Of a DNA stretch of 64,000 nt, positions 32,446 through 43,715 are shown in pieces. Both the position numbers and the translations under genes were made by a program. The notes beneath the pieces were generated by a model. That model worked only from the letters and a program-made list of their open reading frames with translations, ran no database searches and was not told the DNA's origin. The first letter of the stretch is position 1. Each line of letters begins with the position of its first letter. This stretch comes from Gymnopilus junonius (Eukaryota; Basidiomycota; Agaricomycetes; Agaricales; Galerinaceae), in contig JADNYJ010000059.1 in NCBI GenBank assembly GCA_015501075.1, positions 152,240 through 216,239 of the forward strand. Direction: 5' to 3'.

Positions 32446-33010
32446 ATGTCCGAACAGTCTTTGGCTAAACAGTCATACCCGGGATGGGAGTATCCACAGC
32501 AAGGTACGTTTTGTGTCTCAAGAACACGCTGTTCTAATAGTGCTGACCAATACATCGTTGTAGCCCACTCTCCTCCTGCATTTTGGCCTTACAGAAAGGA
32601 GGGCTTTCCGGCCTTTTCGGCAGGTGACGACATGCGTCGATTTTACAATATTCTCGCCAAAACTGGTCATCCAATGCCCGAAGACGAGGAGGAGCTTAGA
32701 TCAAGCAGGAAAGTGTTCATCACGATCTTCAATGAGCTGTTCAATAGGACCGGGGGGTTGCTGGTTTTTGAGACACTGGTGAGCATCATCCACGCCTTTT
32801 AATTATATATAAGGCTAAAGGCCATTTACAAATGCAAATCTTTATCAGGGACGTCCAGTTAATGAGTGGAATACTCTTAATGCTAAGACAGGGGGTTATC
32901 TCGTCCTTGGATTGCCTGACACACCGCCTGCTGAGGAACAGATCAAGATCATTGCTGACCTCGTTGACCTAAAAGTGGAGGATATGGTGCATATTTATGC
33001 TGAGCGGTGA
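32446..33010 (+). CDS. Small intracellular protein, paralogue of 40959-41500
   Basis: Three exons, 32446-32503, 32564-32778 and 32849-33010, give 144 residues; introns of 60 and 70 bp have GT-AG ends and keep phase. The paralogue at 41 kb has the same intron positions and phases. Shared features are a KQxxPxxE start, an Ala-Phe-x-x-Gly-Asp-Asp block in exon 2 (FSAGDDMRRFYNIL here, FPVGDDYEHFMRII there) and in exon 3 a hydrophobic strand, then TPPAEEQ (TAPATLEQ there) and a closing helix. No signal peptide, membrane helix or recognised domain. Structure conservation between diverged copies argues that both are real genes. Confidence 0.75.
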
Positions 33011-33544
33011 GCTTTGAGTGGACTTGAATGGCTACTTGTCGATCATTGTAAAGAAATTGTGGATAAATCTGTTGTGTTTGACCAACCACCTTGTACAACT
33101 CAAAAGCATTTCAGACCAGACTCATCCACTAGTCGTCACTTTACGTATATAAATTCTGGAAGATATGTTATAGTACATCATGTAGAAGTGCAGATATAAG
33201 AATTAAAACCAGGTAGCAATTGCCAGTAAGCTGGATATCCTCACACGACGGCAAGCAACTGTCCAAATGGCCCAAAATGAGCACTTCTATACTACAAAAT
33301 GCTCATTTTGAGCCAATTGGATGCTTGCCCCCGTGTCAGTGTAATCCCGATTAGGTAGATAGTGCCAAATCTAATCTAATCGTAAGCCTTGGCTGCGATC
33401 CTAAATTTAGATCATACAGTGATGTCAGTGGTCAGAAACAGCAAGTTTTGGTGGTCTACGTTTCAGCCGCATGATTCGACTCTCTCTCCTTGTCAATATC
33501 CTTACTTGATATCCAACTCTGCAATAAATACTCTGTAAACAAGA
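33011..33544. other. Intergenic, duplicated tail with foldback insertion
   Basis: 33178-33375 repeats 32213-32320 (CATGTAGAAGTGCAGATATAA start, ATTAGGTAGA end). The copy is interrupted by the foldback element at 33244-33335. No gene seen. Confidence 0.6.
33244..33335. mobile_element. 92-bp foldback MITE with TCA target duplication
   Basis: Ends CACGACGGCAAGC and GCTTGCCCCCGTG are imperfect inverted repeats, and the arms continue inward (CCCAAAATGAGCA / TGCTCATTTTGAG) around a short loop. TCA flanks both sides (33241-33243, 33336-33338). The empty site is seen in the duplicate at about 32281-32296 (CCTCAGCATAATCC), with one TCA, which proves insertion. Confidence 0.85.
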
Positions 33545-36500
33545 ATGGAAGAAAAACCTGGAACATCTGCCTCCCAGGGCCGCACCAGCACGGACTCAGT
33601 GGATGAAACTCGACGCTTAGCCCCCCAATCAGATGATATTGGTGTAGAAGATAGTTCTGACGCAGCTTTGGGTGGAAGGATACAATCAGGCGGCCTACAT
33701 CCATCCAACAGCCCTGACAAGAGGGTACACATCGCTGGGCCCGAACCCCATTCCTATCCTCCCTCATCTTCATCTACTTCGTCTCTGTCACCTATTAGAA
33801 GGCGCATATCGGAACTCATATCAAAAATCAAGACGTATTTTCTCACTAATTATGCCTGGATACCCCAAAACTTCACCTGGAGCAAGCTCAAACCTGTCAT
33901 TCGCTGTGCTGTGTCAGGATGGGTCTCAATCGTGCTCTTCGTGATCCTGAAGGTACAAATTGTGATGGGTTCGGCTAGCTTTTTGATTCTCATTGGTACG
34001 TTCACTGTTTTCCAGGAGAGTATGCCGTGTTAGCGTTTATACCTTATTCATAGCTGCATTTCTGTCGGCTCCTGCGGACCCATTCATTGCTGCCTTCGAG
34101 CGAGAGTTTCTCTTCCTCTTTATGTGCTCTTTGATATGGGCGTAAGTTTCTCTTATCGCTTCTTGCTTTCCAATACAAAACCTGATCTACTATCTCACAG
34201 GTGGAGTTGCCTGGGCATCTTCTTTGCGAATCTGTCGAGAAAGGAGCATGTCCCACATCTCACAATCGCGCAAGTCATCGACGGAAGATATGTCGAAGCT
34301 GGTCCATCAGTCATTATAGCCATATGGCTCTTCTTTGGAAGTGCTTTTCTTCTTTGGCTACGTGCAAGCAGAGGTCCAGGCCCATTTTTATTTCCTACTA
34401 TCATTGCATGTCTGGCAATGGGTATGTTTGACTACCTTTCCGTATTTTTGCCTACTGACTCGTGCCAGATATATGTCTGACTACCGCCGCACTTTTCCCA
34501 TTTCCTTTCTACCTAATAGGCCGTTCGGTTCTCGTCCCACTCTCAATCCATAGCGGAGTTGCCCTCCTAGCTTCCATTTTCGTCTTTCCTTCCACACTAT
34601 CCGCACTTTTTACTGCGCGCCTCTCGTCATCTCTAACACCCGTCCTTTCTACATTCGCCGATCATCTGAAGTTACTTGGGACTCCTCTAACCTCAGCAAA
34701 CTATTCTCCATTGCTAGAAGTCGTTCGAAAAGATACCCGTGCTTGTGAAACGGTGCTTGTGGCCTTGGCAGCTTCTGGTAGGCTGCTGAAGAACGATTTG
34801 ATTTATGCAAGATTCGGCCCAAAGGATTTTCTTCCATTTCAAGGGAAACTGAAGAGGCTAGCAGGTCGTATAGACGGATTGGGCGTTTATTTCTTCTTAA
34901 TTAACCCAGAAAGAGAGCGGTTTCCAGGAACGAGTATTTCTACCCCGGGGCCACCCCTCCCAGCACTCCGAGGCAGACACTTTCTAGAGCTACTTCGCGA
35001 GTGTCCGGTGCGGAGCTCAATCTTAAAGATCAGCCTGAACCACCCAAACTTCAACCTCTTTCTTCAGTACCAAGCCCAGCATCATCAATTACACCCACTT
35101 CCAGTCGCAAGCATGCCCAGTCCAAAACGCACTCGACCCCACGTTCTCATTTACAATTACACGACGACTTCCATAGTTCGCGGCATCATCATCATCGGCA
35201 TCCGCACCGAGGAGAGGGATTGGGGCACATTGTGCACCATCGCCTACTACATTCTTCCCTGCTGAGCCTGGCTCGAGCTAGAGCGAAGAAAGCTGAACGT
35301 GCCGTTGGAACCTTTGAATCGCAGAGATATCTAAATTTGGAGTCGACAAGGCTTTGGGATCCGAACGAGGATGATTGGAACGAAAAGATACAATTGCTGC
35401 TTAAAACCAGGTGCGCTTCTAGTTTCCGGTCAGCAGTTCAGCGGTACTCTTTCCATTAAATGCCTGCCATCTTTCTCCTATTCGAAATGTTGTATTAATC
35501 ATCAGTGTTGTTTCCAGCTGCACACCTCTACTTGAAGCGTGCTCGACGGGAGTGAATGCTGTCAGAGATTGGCTATCCTCTGTCCGTAAAGCCCGTTTGC
35601 CAGAGTTTCTGATTTCTATTGGCCTTTCGTCTTCTAGACTCGACCAGACGTGGTTACCATGGAAAAATTCAGTAGCTGAGCTGTTAGACTTCATGGGGCA
35701 AGGTCCTACAAAGCTGAGGGAAGAGCTTCAAAAGCGTGAGGAAAGAGTGAAGAGAATCCGGGATGTCAGGGACCAGCTTGCGAATGCCTTGGAAACTTTC
35801 CGGGTCTATGAGCGGTGCGTTCCTCTTCCGCCTTTGGTCAACGTTTCGCACGGTCAGATATGTCACATTTTTTCTTCTTTTCTTTTTCCATTCCGTCTCC
35901 GTCTTGATATTCGTTCTCTTCGGCAGGCATGCGGTACTTGAGCCATATAGACCTTCCTTTGAAGAAGGAAATTACAACCCTCCGGACACCTCATACTCCT
36001 TCAGTCCAAGCCAATCTCTACCGTCGTCTCCACGACCTGAGTCTGTAGGGCCGACAGCGGATGATGACACAAGCCAGGTGTCCAATGACAAGGCCTCTCC
36101 TGAAGAAAGAGAACCGGCGGAGAATGAACAAGGAGAAGCAGAAGAAGATTATGTGATGCCTCCTCATCGTTGTTTATTTAACTGCTTCCTCTATCAGTAC
36201 AACTTGATGCAAATCACTTCTATCATTCTCGAAATGGTGTGTTCGTTTTGCATATGATCACACTTTCGATTGAACTGAAAATATTTACCAGCTGGACGAA
36301 ATTCTATTACTGGAAGACGCACGTCCTCATTGTCAGTTCTGGACGCCTATGGAAAGAATGAAGAGGAAGAAATGGGCTGCCTGGTCCTTTTCTGAACCAA
36401 TTGATGCCACCGACGAAGACTATGACCCTGGTGAATCTAGGCTCCGGTGCCGCATTGAATTTTGTCGTATCTAACGTTCGCACCCTTTCCAGACGTCATT

Positions 36501-38577
36501 CAAGGTCGTGGTTTGGACAACCCTCCTTCAGACGCTAATCCCCGATGTGCTACCACCGATCCTCGTTTCCCTTCTAAGATTACTGGCCCTGCGTTCCCGG
36601 TCGAGGAGGATCTTGGTCTTCCACAGCGACGTGATCCAGAGCATTTACCACCTAGAAATGTGTTGGAGTCTGTGGCGGGCATAGCTTACTTGGCTCTTAT
36701 AAGCCTTGGCACTGGGAACGTACTTTTTGCAATAAAAGGCGGTCTTCTTTCAGTAGCGCTTGCGTTGCCCGGCCTATTAAAGTCTTCTGCGCAGTTCGCT
36801 TATGGTCGGTTGTTTTTTTTCTGTCTTATTGACTGCTTCAGAAAATATCCAATTTGACTTTGATCTTCGTTAGAAAATCGATTCCTGTGGGCCATGTAAG
36901 TTTTCCTGACAAATTTTCGCTTATTCTCCTCATCACTCTGCACAGTTTCATGGGTCAGATGGGAATCGCACGGTTTCAAGGAGATACAACCTTTGCTCTT
37001 TCGGCACGTATTACCAGTACCTTTTTTGGGGCTGCCATAGGACTGGTCATGTGGTATGCAGTCTTTTCCACTTTCTCTTTTCAAGCTGATTGACGGATCA
37101 TGTATAGGTATATCTCCTGCGGCTCTGGTGCTGGAAATCCTTTCGGTTTAGCAGCCGTTTGCGCGGTATGCTTTCCATTTTTCTTCTATGCCAGACTATA
37201 CTGGCCCATACCTTTGTTACGCAATTTCGTCTTCTTCGTCACAATTAGCCTAGTAAGCACACATTTTTGCTTTTCAATCCTGATTTGTGCAATTTAATTT
37301 CGTTATCAGGTCATCGGATATTCCTACCAAGATGCACGTTTACATCTGCCAGGAAATCCTGGTTTTGGATGGCCTGTCGCTTGGGTATGTATTCCTGTAT
37401 TATGGTGCTTCCTTTTTTTGACGTTAAGCTGTAGAAACGGTTTTTAGCTGTCACATGTGGAGTGACTGCGGCCTTGTACGTTCTTTGGAATACCAGTCAA
37501 ACTTGTCTGTGACCGCTATTTTCTTTTTCAGTATTGCGTCATTCTTTCCTCCAGCTACGACAATACGCCGGTACCAACGTCAAGTTCTCGCCACTTCCTC
37601 GTTGGAGATGGGCAATGTCTACTGCGCTGTTCTCTCCTTTGCGAACACCAAATACGAACCTGAAATTCAAGAGATAATATCCACTTTGATGGCCGTTCGC
37701 AATAAGCTTACGAGGGTGTTGGCGATGAGAGCAAACATAGCTTATGAGGTATTTGTAATTCCTACAAGCGGACTTAGCGATGTTTTCATTTTCTTTCTAG
37801 TTCTCATTTCAAGGCCGCTGGCCAGCGGATAGGTACCAGAAGATTGTGGATCTACAAATGTAAGCCCCAGCTCTCAGACGTCCTGCAATCCTTTGACAGC
37901 AATTATTCAAGGGGAATCTCATATGGTCTTTCGCATCTCATGTCCGTCTTGGAGCATATGGAGCCAGCTTGGTCGCGGGCGTTCTTGCGCAGGACGAGGT
38001 TCATTGATCCCGACTTCCAAGGAGACGTGCTTGGCGTCGTGTGTGAGTCGATTTGATGTTCCTTTCGTGCCTTTCTATGACACTTATAATGAATTAGCTA
38101 TGATAACGTTCGCCTTGCGCACTGGCACTCCGCTACCTCAGATCACTCCTTGTCCACTGGTGGATCGCTTCACGTTGAAATTCCATGGATTGAATGTAAT
38201 ACATAAAGAGTCGGAAGAAGATTACGGTCTGCCTAGGACGCTGTCAATCGACACGTTAAAGGACGAACAATATCTGTAAGGTGACATTTTATTGAAACTA
38301 TCACCTGCTGACGAACTTCTGACGTAGCATGTTCTGCGTGGGCATTGCGATGGCCTTCAGCTTCATCAGTCGCCTTGACCGTCTCATGGTTGCTGTTAAG
38401 GAAGTTGTTGGCGAGCAATATCACATCCATGGTGTTGGTGTCTTTGGCTCGCAAATGCCGCATAGATATTCGGGCTCCATTGGCCTGAGCTCAGCTTATG
38501 GTCCGAGAAGCGCCGGTGGTGTTTCGATGGGGTCCAGGACGAACACAGTTCACTTCGACCCTCCGACCCAAGTGTAA
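33545..38577 (+). CDS. FUSC/ArAE-type membrane transporter (Bre4/DUF2421-like)
   Basis: Large fungal membrane protein of roughly 1150 residues in about 17 exons. Examples are 33545-33995, 34054-34141, 34201-34421, 34469-35410, 35518-35814 and 35927-36236, with a last exon at 38328-38577. All introns are short, with GT-AG ends. N-terminal half: about six membrane helices starting WSKLKPVIRCAVSGWVSIVL, as in the ER-transporter 6TM N-terminal domain, then a soluble charged middle. Second half: RDPEHLPPRNVLE (about 36630) and another helix block (LSARITSTFFGAAIGLVM, VFFVTISL). C-terminus: FSFQGRWPADRYQ and a hydrophilic tail. Efflux of aromatic or related compounds is inferred from the family. 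One G seems missing near 34950 (STPG / RQTLSRA need different frames), and another frame change is needed near 37860. Confidence 0.8.
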
Positions 38578-38951
38578 TGCCACAGGCTACGATATCTCTT
38601 TCCTTAATGGTTATAATGGAATTTCTTAGATGCGTTGGCTGCTGATCCCAGCGGCTGCCCTCTTCATAGACGCTTCAATCCCCTTCTGTTTTGTTTTGCC
38701 TTGGCTTTGACCAAGCTTTGACAGACATTTGTTGTTTAGAATTGACTTTGTTAATCATTTGTCTAACTCTTTCAAAAAGACCTTGTTAAGCATTGGTTGG
38801 AACCAGTCAATTTTATTTTGTGGTATCTCAAAAAATACTGCCAAGGTAGGTCCTAAATCGAACCACGTGTCGTAGTAGAAATATTAGTATCATGATCATA
38901 CTGATTTATCACTTTGCTTTAGGACATCCCATAGCGACTTCCTGGGACTCA
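38578..38951. other. Intergenic, no gene seen
   Basis: Spacer between transporter and F-box genes. A CACGTG lies near 38863. An in-frame ATG at 38892 could extend the F-box protein by 20 residues. Confidence 0.4.
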
Positions 38952-40371
38952 ATGGCACTCATTCTCGATAGAACGCCGACCAGCTCTCCAATCTCCAATC
39001 TCCCCTCTGATATACTCTGGCGCATCTTCTATCTGAACGCAGTGATGGATCCGAAATCGGATAACGACATCCCAGCGTTACATACCCTTCGTCATACCTC
39101 TCAAGTGTGCGGTTTGTGGAGGACCCTCAGTCTCGGATCTCCGTCACTTTGGGCGAGGGTAATCAACTTAGGCTATTTGGAGCAATCTCAAGAGTGGAGG
39201 GATGAGGTCGTTGGGAGGACTGGGCAGGCTGATCTCGATATAATTGCGACGCACACCTCCATGGTCTTTTCCACGAAATGCTTCGTCTCCACATTTGTAA
39301 AGAAGCATTGGCCCAGGATACGCAGTCTCAATGTCAAAATGTTCTCAGTGGATCCACCAAGTGATATCAAGAACTGGAACGACATCGCTCACCGTCCATC
39401 TGGACTGCGCCACTTAACAATCCAAGCCCCGCCTACGATCATCTTCGGCTTCCTTGATTCCATTTCTCTGGTGCAATTCCCGTTGCTCGAAAACCTGGAA
39501 ATTTGCGAAATACACTCCTTCAAACATCTGGAAGACACTGATTACGACTCTTTCCCACCAGCTTCCCTTCCTCGGTTGAGAAGACTTAAGATCACTTCCC
39601 CACTGCAGGTGAACGGCACATTGCATTTCCTTGAAAAGGTGGTACCGGCAGAAGATTGCGTCTTAGACTTTGCTGGGTCTACTTCCGACGACAGTGCCAC
39701 TCAACAGTTGGCAGTCGATATCATACCTAGGGTCCTTCCAAAATATTTGGTCTGCGCAGCAGGTGTCCAAGATTATTCAAACAACACTGCCCATGCAATA
39801 TTGACAAATAAATGCATTGGATTTTCTTCGTCAAATACGTCAACGTTCCCATGGGGAGCAATTGATCCTGACTCATTTTCCTTCCGTCTCCAGGAAAGTG
39901 ACGTTAGTATAATACCAGAGCTACCGATTATGCTATCCCCACCTTCCTCTCCTGCCTCACATCCTGCCGCTAGAAAGAATTCTCAATTTGTCACTCCGAA
40001 TTTCACCTCCACGGTTCATCTCTGAAACAACAAATTCATCTATAACAGAATTTATATTGAAGCTTACTTCCGTTGAAGATATACAAGTGGACGACCTGAC
40101 GTTGATTTACCTTGATAATCTTCAGAGACAAACTCGAACTATGATCGTTTTACCTTCTCTTAGAAATATTGAAGTGAAGAGGAAGGGACTTCAATTTATT
40201 AGAGGTTTTCTCGATCTACGGTCGAGGATGGGAGTAGACCTGGATACTTTAACTCTTACCCTACGGACAGAGAGTATGATCGATGTGAGTCTGCTAGGTG
40301 GTCTCACTGGTCTGACAGTTAGGATCATTAGTCAGGAAGGAGACTTTGAACAGGTGACTGCTATCCAGTAG
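38952..40371 (+). CDS. F-box protein with LRR-like tail, frameshifted
   Basis: SCF ubiquitin-ligase adaptor by family. The F-box is at the N-terminus: ISNLPSDILWRIFYL (about 38990-39035), CGLWRTLSLGSPSLWARV (about 39108-39165). These are the usual L-P-x-E/D-I-L and C-x-x-W-R...P-x-L-W motifs. The rest has leucine-rich, LRR-like strands (LPRLRRLKITSPL, about 39570). The first frame stops at 40025. Homologous-looking text continues in another frame, LERILNLSLRISPPR to RTESMIDVSLLGGLTGLTV, ending 40371, so a one-base change sits near 39900-39950. A pseudogene or assembly error are both possible. F-box families expand rapidly in mushrooms. Confidence 0.72.
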
Positions 40372-40958
40372 CCAATGACTCGGATGGTGCTGCAAAGTGC
40401 GATAATTGATAAATTTCCTACTACTGCCCTTACACAATCATCATCTAAAGAATTTGTCACTTTTTTAATCGCTATACATAAATAGTTTGCAAAAGTTACA
40501 AAGCTGTTTCGACGCTACATTAACTGCCAAAAAAACCAACCGTTTATTAAAGGGAGGCATATGATGGAGGTTCCTCCCTTTCTGTTGGGTGAAGAGGCAA
40601 AGCCGCGGCCAGCACCCTGGAAACAAGTTCCAAACTGACTAGCGAGCTCGACCACAAGGTGTTCTGCAATGAACTTCTTTTGATTCTTCATCGAGTTTTT
40701 TTTAAGCTTTATTCTTGCCTTGTCGCCCACTCTTGACGGCCGAAGTAGATGCTTAGTGATTACCGCAGACGAAATTGGAATGATTAATCTCGTTGATCTC
40801 CCTGTCCCTCGTTCGGGAAGTTCATGGACTCAAACACAACAGACTATTGTGATGCAATAGAGTACAATATATTCATCCCCTTGGCTTGAAAATATTTTCT
40901 CTGTACGTAAGAGAATCTCGCCAAGGACGTCAAGCTCAACCAATCACAAGAAAATTTA
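40372..40958. other. Intergenic, no gene seen
   Basis: AT-rich spacer between convergent genes, no open frame with recognisable content. Confidence 0.45.
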
Positions 40959-41500
40959 CTATTCAATAATCTTGACCTTCAAGATATCATCCAGATTGAG
41001 GCCCATAAGCCCCGCAAGAGCTGTTTTCTGCTCTAGCGTCGCGGGAGCTGTCGGTGTTCCAATCAGAAGAACAATCTTTTGCTCGCCAGTTTTTACAATT
41101 GTCATCTGAAAAGCTCGTGTAAATCATTTAAAGTGTCATACGGAAAAATACAGGATCCAGTATAAGTACATACACATGAGCGGCGAGCAACCAGGCGATG
41201 TGCTTCATTATAGATCTTCTTGTAAACGGCAATTTGGCAGTTCCCATCAAATTTCCTTTCATTTCGAGTCTCTGGAATAGGAATCCCACTGCCTTCAATA
41301 ATGCGCATAAAATGTTCATAGTCGTCTCCGACAGGAAACGCTTCATACGTTTGGCGTGGCCACTTATACAAGGGGAGGAAAGCTAGTGGAAATGCAGTTC
41401 AGTGGAAATGCCACATAATGATATATAGTCGAACAACGGGCGCACCATTATAAGGACTCTCGTATTGTGGGAAGTCCTGTTTTGCGAAATCTTCAGCCAT
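40959..41500 (-). CDS. Small intracellular protein, paralogue of 32446-33010
   Basis: Exons 41500-41446, 41382-41174 and 41105-40959 give 136 residues. Intron phases (1, then 0) equal those of the 32.4-kb gene. The protein starts MAEDFAKQDFPQYESP (MSEQSLAKQSYPGWEYP in the paralogue). Exon 2 has FPVGDDYEHFMRIIEGSGIP and exon 3 VLLIGTPTAPATLEQKTAL. Sequence identity is low, so the pair is old. TATAAAA (41562-41569) and CACGTG (41583-41588) lie upstream on the minus strand. No known domain. Confidence 0.75.
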
Positions 41501-42336
41501 CGTGTATATAGGATTTAGGGGGTCGTTTACGATGTGAAGCCCTATGGGTTTCAACCCCGGTTTTATAAACAAGGTAGCATGTCACGTGAATTGCCCACAA
41601 CCATCGGAGAACGGTGTGTTGACGATGTGAAAAGACTTGCTGAAATGTTTACGAGCACTCATTCACTATCATTATCAACAGAATGGAGCGTCAAATGTGG
41701 AGCATCATTTTGAATAGAAAAAGGGAAAGCTCAAGTGAAAATGAAACGGAAGGAAATAAACAAATCAAAGACCGATCACAATGCGTATCGGTAATCTTAA
41801 GGCAAACCTTAAGGATTGAATGGAAATTCGCAGCACACTTGCAATGCAGGCATGGGACCCACTGCCTGCTTAGAGCAGCTACCGATTGATACAATCTATT
41901 TGTCAGTCTCCAGTACCTACAAACGTACTCATATACATTTGAGCAAAAAAGAAGAAAATTGTCAGCCATTCAGATTGCTAATTAGGGCGTACTTAGACTT
42001 GTTGACTATTTGGCCAAAGCATCACACCCATTCTCCTCCACTGCTTCTGGAAAAATCGCCGGTTAAGTATTTCATTTGAAATGCATTTCAGTGTATCTAC
42101 ATCATTTGTGGTTACATTCTCTATTCCTCATATGATTTCTTTCGTCGACCAATCTTTTAGATCATGAAAACACCCTTGTCCCTTCCTCATTAAGTTATCA
42201 TTCCCGTTCATGAGTATATAAAGGTCGTTGCCATTCTTCTCAACCCAATCAAAAATACCACTGAAAGGACTACCTGAGTTCGTTCTCCCCGAATTATTCG
42301 AGTAATTGTTGACAAACTCTTCAGATTGCTTGAAGA
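41501..42336. other. Intergenic between divergent genes
   Basis: Holds the promoter of the 41-kb gene on the left. I see nothing else definable. Confidence 0.4.
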
Positions 42337-43005
42337 ATGGCTGCTCTCTATTACAGCAAGAGAATGGATGTTTACATTCATATTGCCAGAGGCGCCAAAG
42401 ATGAAGGAAGTCCACCAGAGGCTAAATGGTATGGGCTTTGGAACCATTTTTTGACCCTAATCGCTGCCGATGACGAGAGGCTGTTCGTATTCCCGCAAAT
42501 GGACATTCGCGTTCTAACCGACAATGAGACGGGTGCTATCAACAAGAGCACTCGGTACACAGACCACGCCCTTCTCGACAGCATGACGGAATATGCGAAC
42601 GATCTAGAAACAATTATCAGAGTTGTAAAAAAGATTCTTCTATTTCTAGAAGTAAAGGCTGAAGGTAAGAGTAAGGAAGACGCGGAGGAGGAAGTTTTGG
42701 AGCAAATTAGGCACTATTTCTGGATGCAGGACAAGGATAGTGATATCCAAGTAATTGCGATTAGTGCTATTGGGGCATCTTGGGCATGGGCAAACGTCCA
42801 ACGATCAGCCGGAACGTCGCCAGCAGCACAATCCTCACGTGCGGCTGCGGTTTACATGCAGGAACGACCAGACGTAGCTTTTACTACGCCCAGGCCCAAT
42901 GAAATGGATCCTAATCGTTGGAGTACATACGCCGAAGTCGGTGGCCTTGAATCAAACAGACAGTTGCAAAAAGTACTGTCCATCATTGCTACTCGTCGGC
43001 TTTAG
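42337..43005 (+). CDS. PD-(D/E)XK-like hypothetical protein
   Basis: A single intronless frame of 222 residues from the ATG at 42337. After YTDHALLDSM (about residue 75-85) and a helix comes a strand ILLFLEVKAEG (about residue 102-112). The D...(15-30)...E-x-K arrangement with hydrophobic strand before it is what PD-(D/E)XK nuclease-fold proteins show, and m. Confidence 0.5.
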   Translation: MAALYYSKRMDVYIHIARGAKDEGSPPEAKWYGLWNHFLTLIAADDERLFVFPQMDIRVLTDNETGAINKSTRYTDHALLDSMTEYANDLETIIRVVKKILLFLEVKAEGKSKEDAEEEVLEQIRHYFWMQDKDSDIQVIAISAIGASWAWANVQRSAGTSPAAQSSRAAAVYMQERPDVAFTTPRPNEMDPNRWSTYAEVGGLESNRQLQKVLSIIATRRL

Positions 43006-43715
43006 CCATTCTGAGTCCGAGTCTCCGTGACTCCCTCAGCGTTGCTTGATGCTGTATTTTCACCTTCTCACAATATCCAGCTTCGTTTTCCAATAACGTC
43101 TCATCGAACAATCCAAATCCATTCTTTTCACGTTTAATATCCAATGTTCCCCGCCGTGGCATCAGACATTCGCCCGCTGTCTGACCGGTGTGGCGAGCCT
43201 TCCCTTTTCTGTACATCATTTCATAAATATCTTGCCAAAGTTGTGCCAAAGTCAAATAAACCTTCGAAACCGTCTTTTACTGATAAATTTAAATCGAGTT
43301 TGACTCGACAAAGGATATGTAACCGAGAAAGGAATAGAAAAGCGATCCAACTGATCTGTACACTCAATTAAAGCAAGTAGATGGTTCGTGTTCTATTCTT
43401 ACGTCAAGCATTAATACGCCTTCAGCTTGAATTAGATCCAAGCGACTGACGAGTTATAGAAACGACCACAGATACTTTGTAGCAGGGTTGAGATGACTTT
43501 TACTCTTTACATACACACTCGACGTACATTCCTTCCCTGCCTTTTATTCGTACATTCCTCCCAACTTCCTCTCTTCGACCGAGCTCAACTCAAACCACAC
43601 TCACAACCCTCTCTCCAAAAGCCGATAAAAATCAGCAACCAAGTACAAACTCCCAGCAAGCACCACCATCCCTTCCCTCCTGCCCCGTCAGTAGCCTGTT
43701 TCTGCCGCACCCACT
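43006..43715. other. Intergenic, no gene seen
   Basis: Small ORFs on both strands without recognisable content. It lies downstream of both flanking genes (convergent arrangement), so mostly 3' untranslated sequence is expected. Confidence 0.4.
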
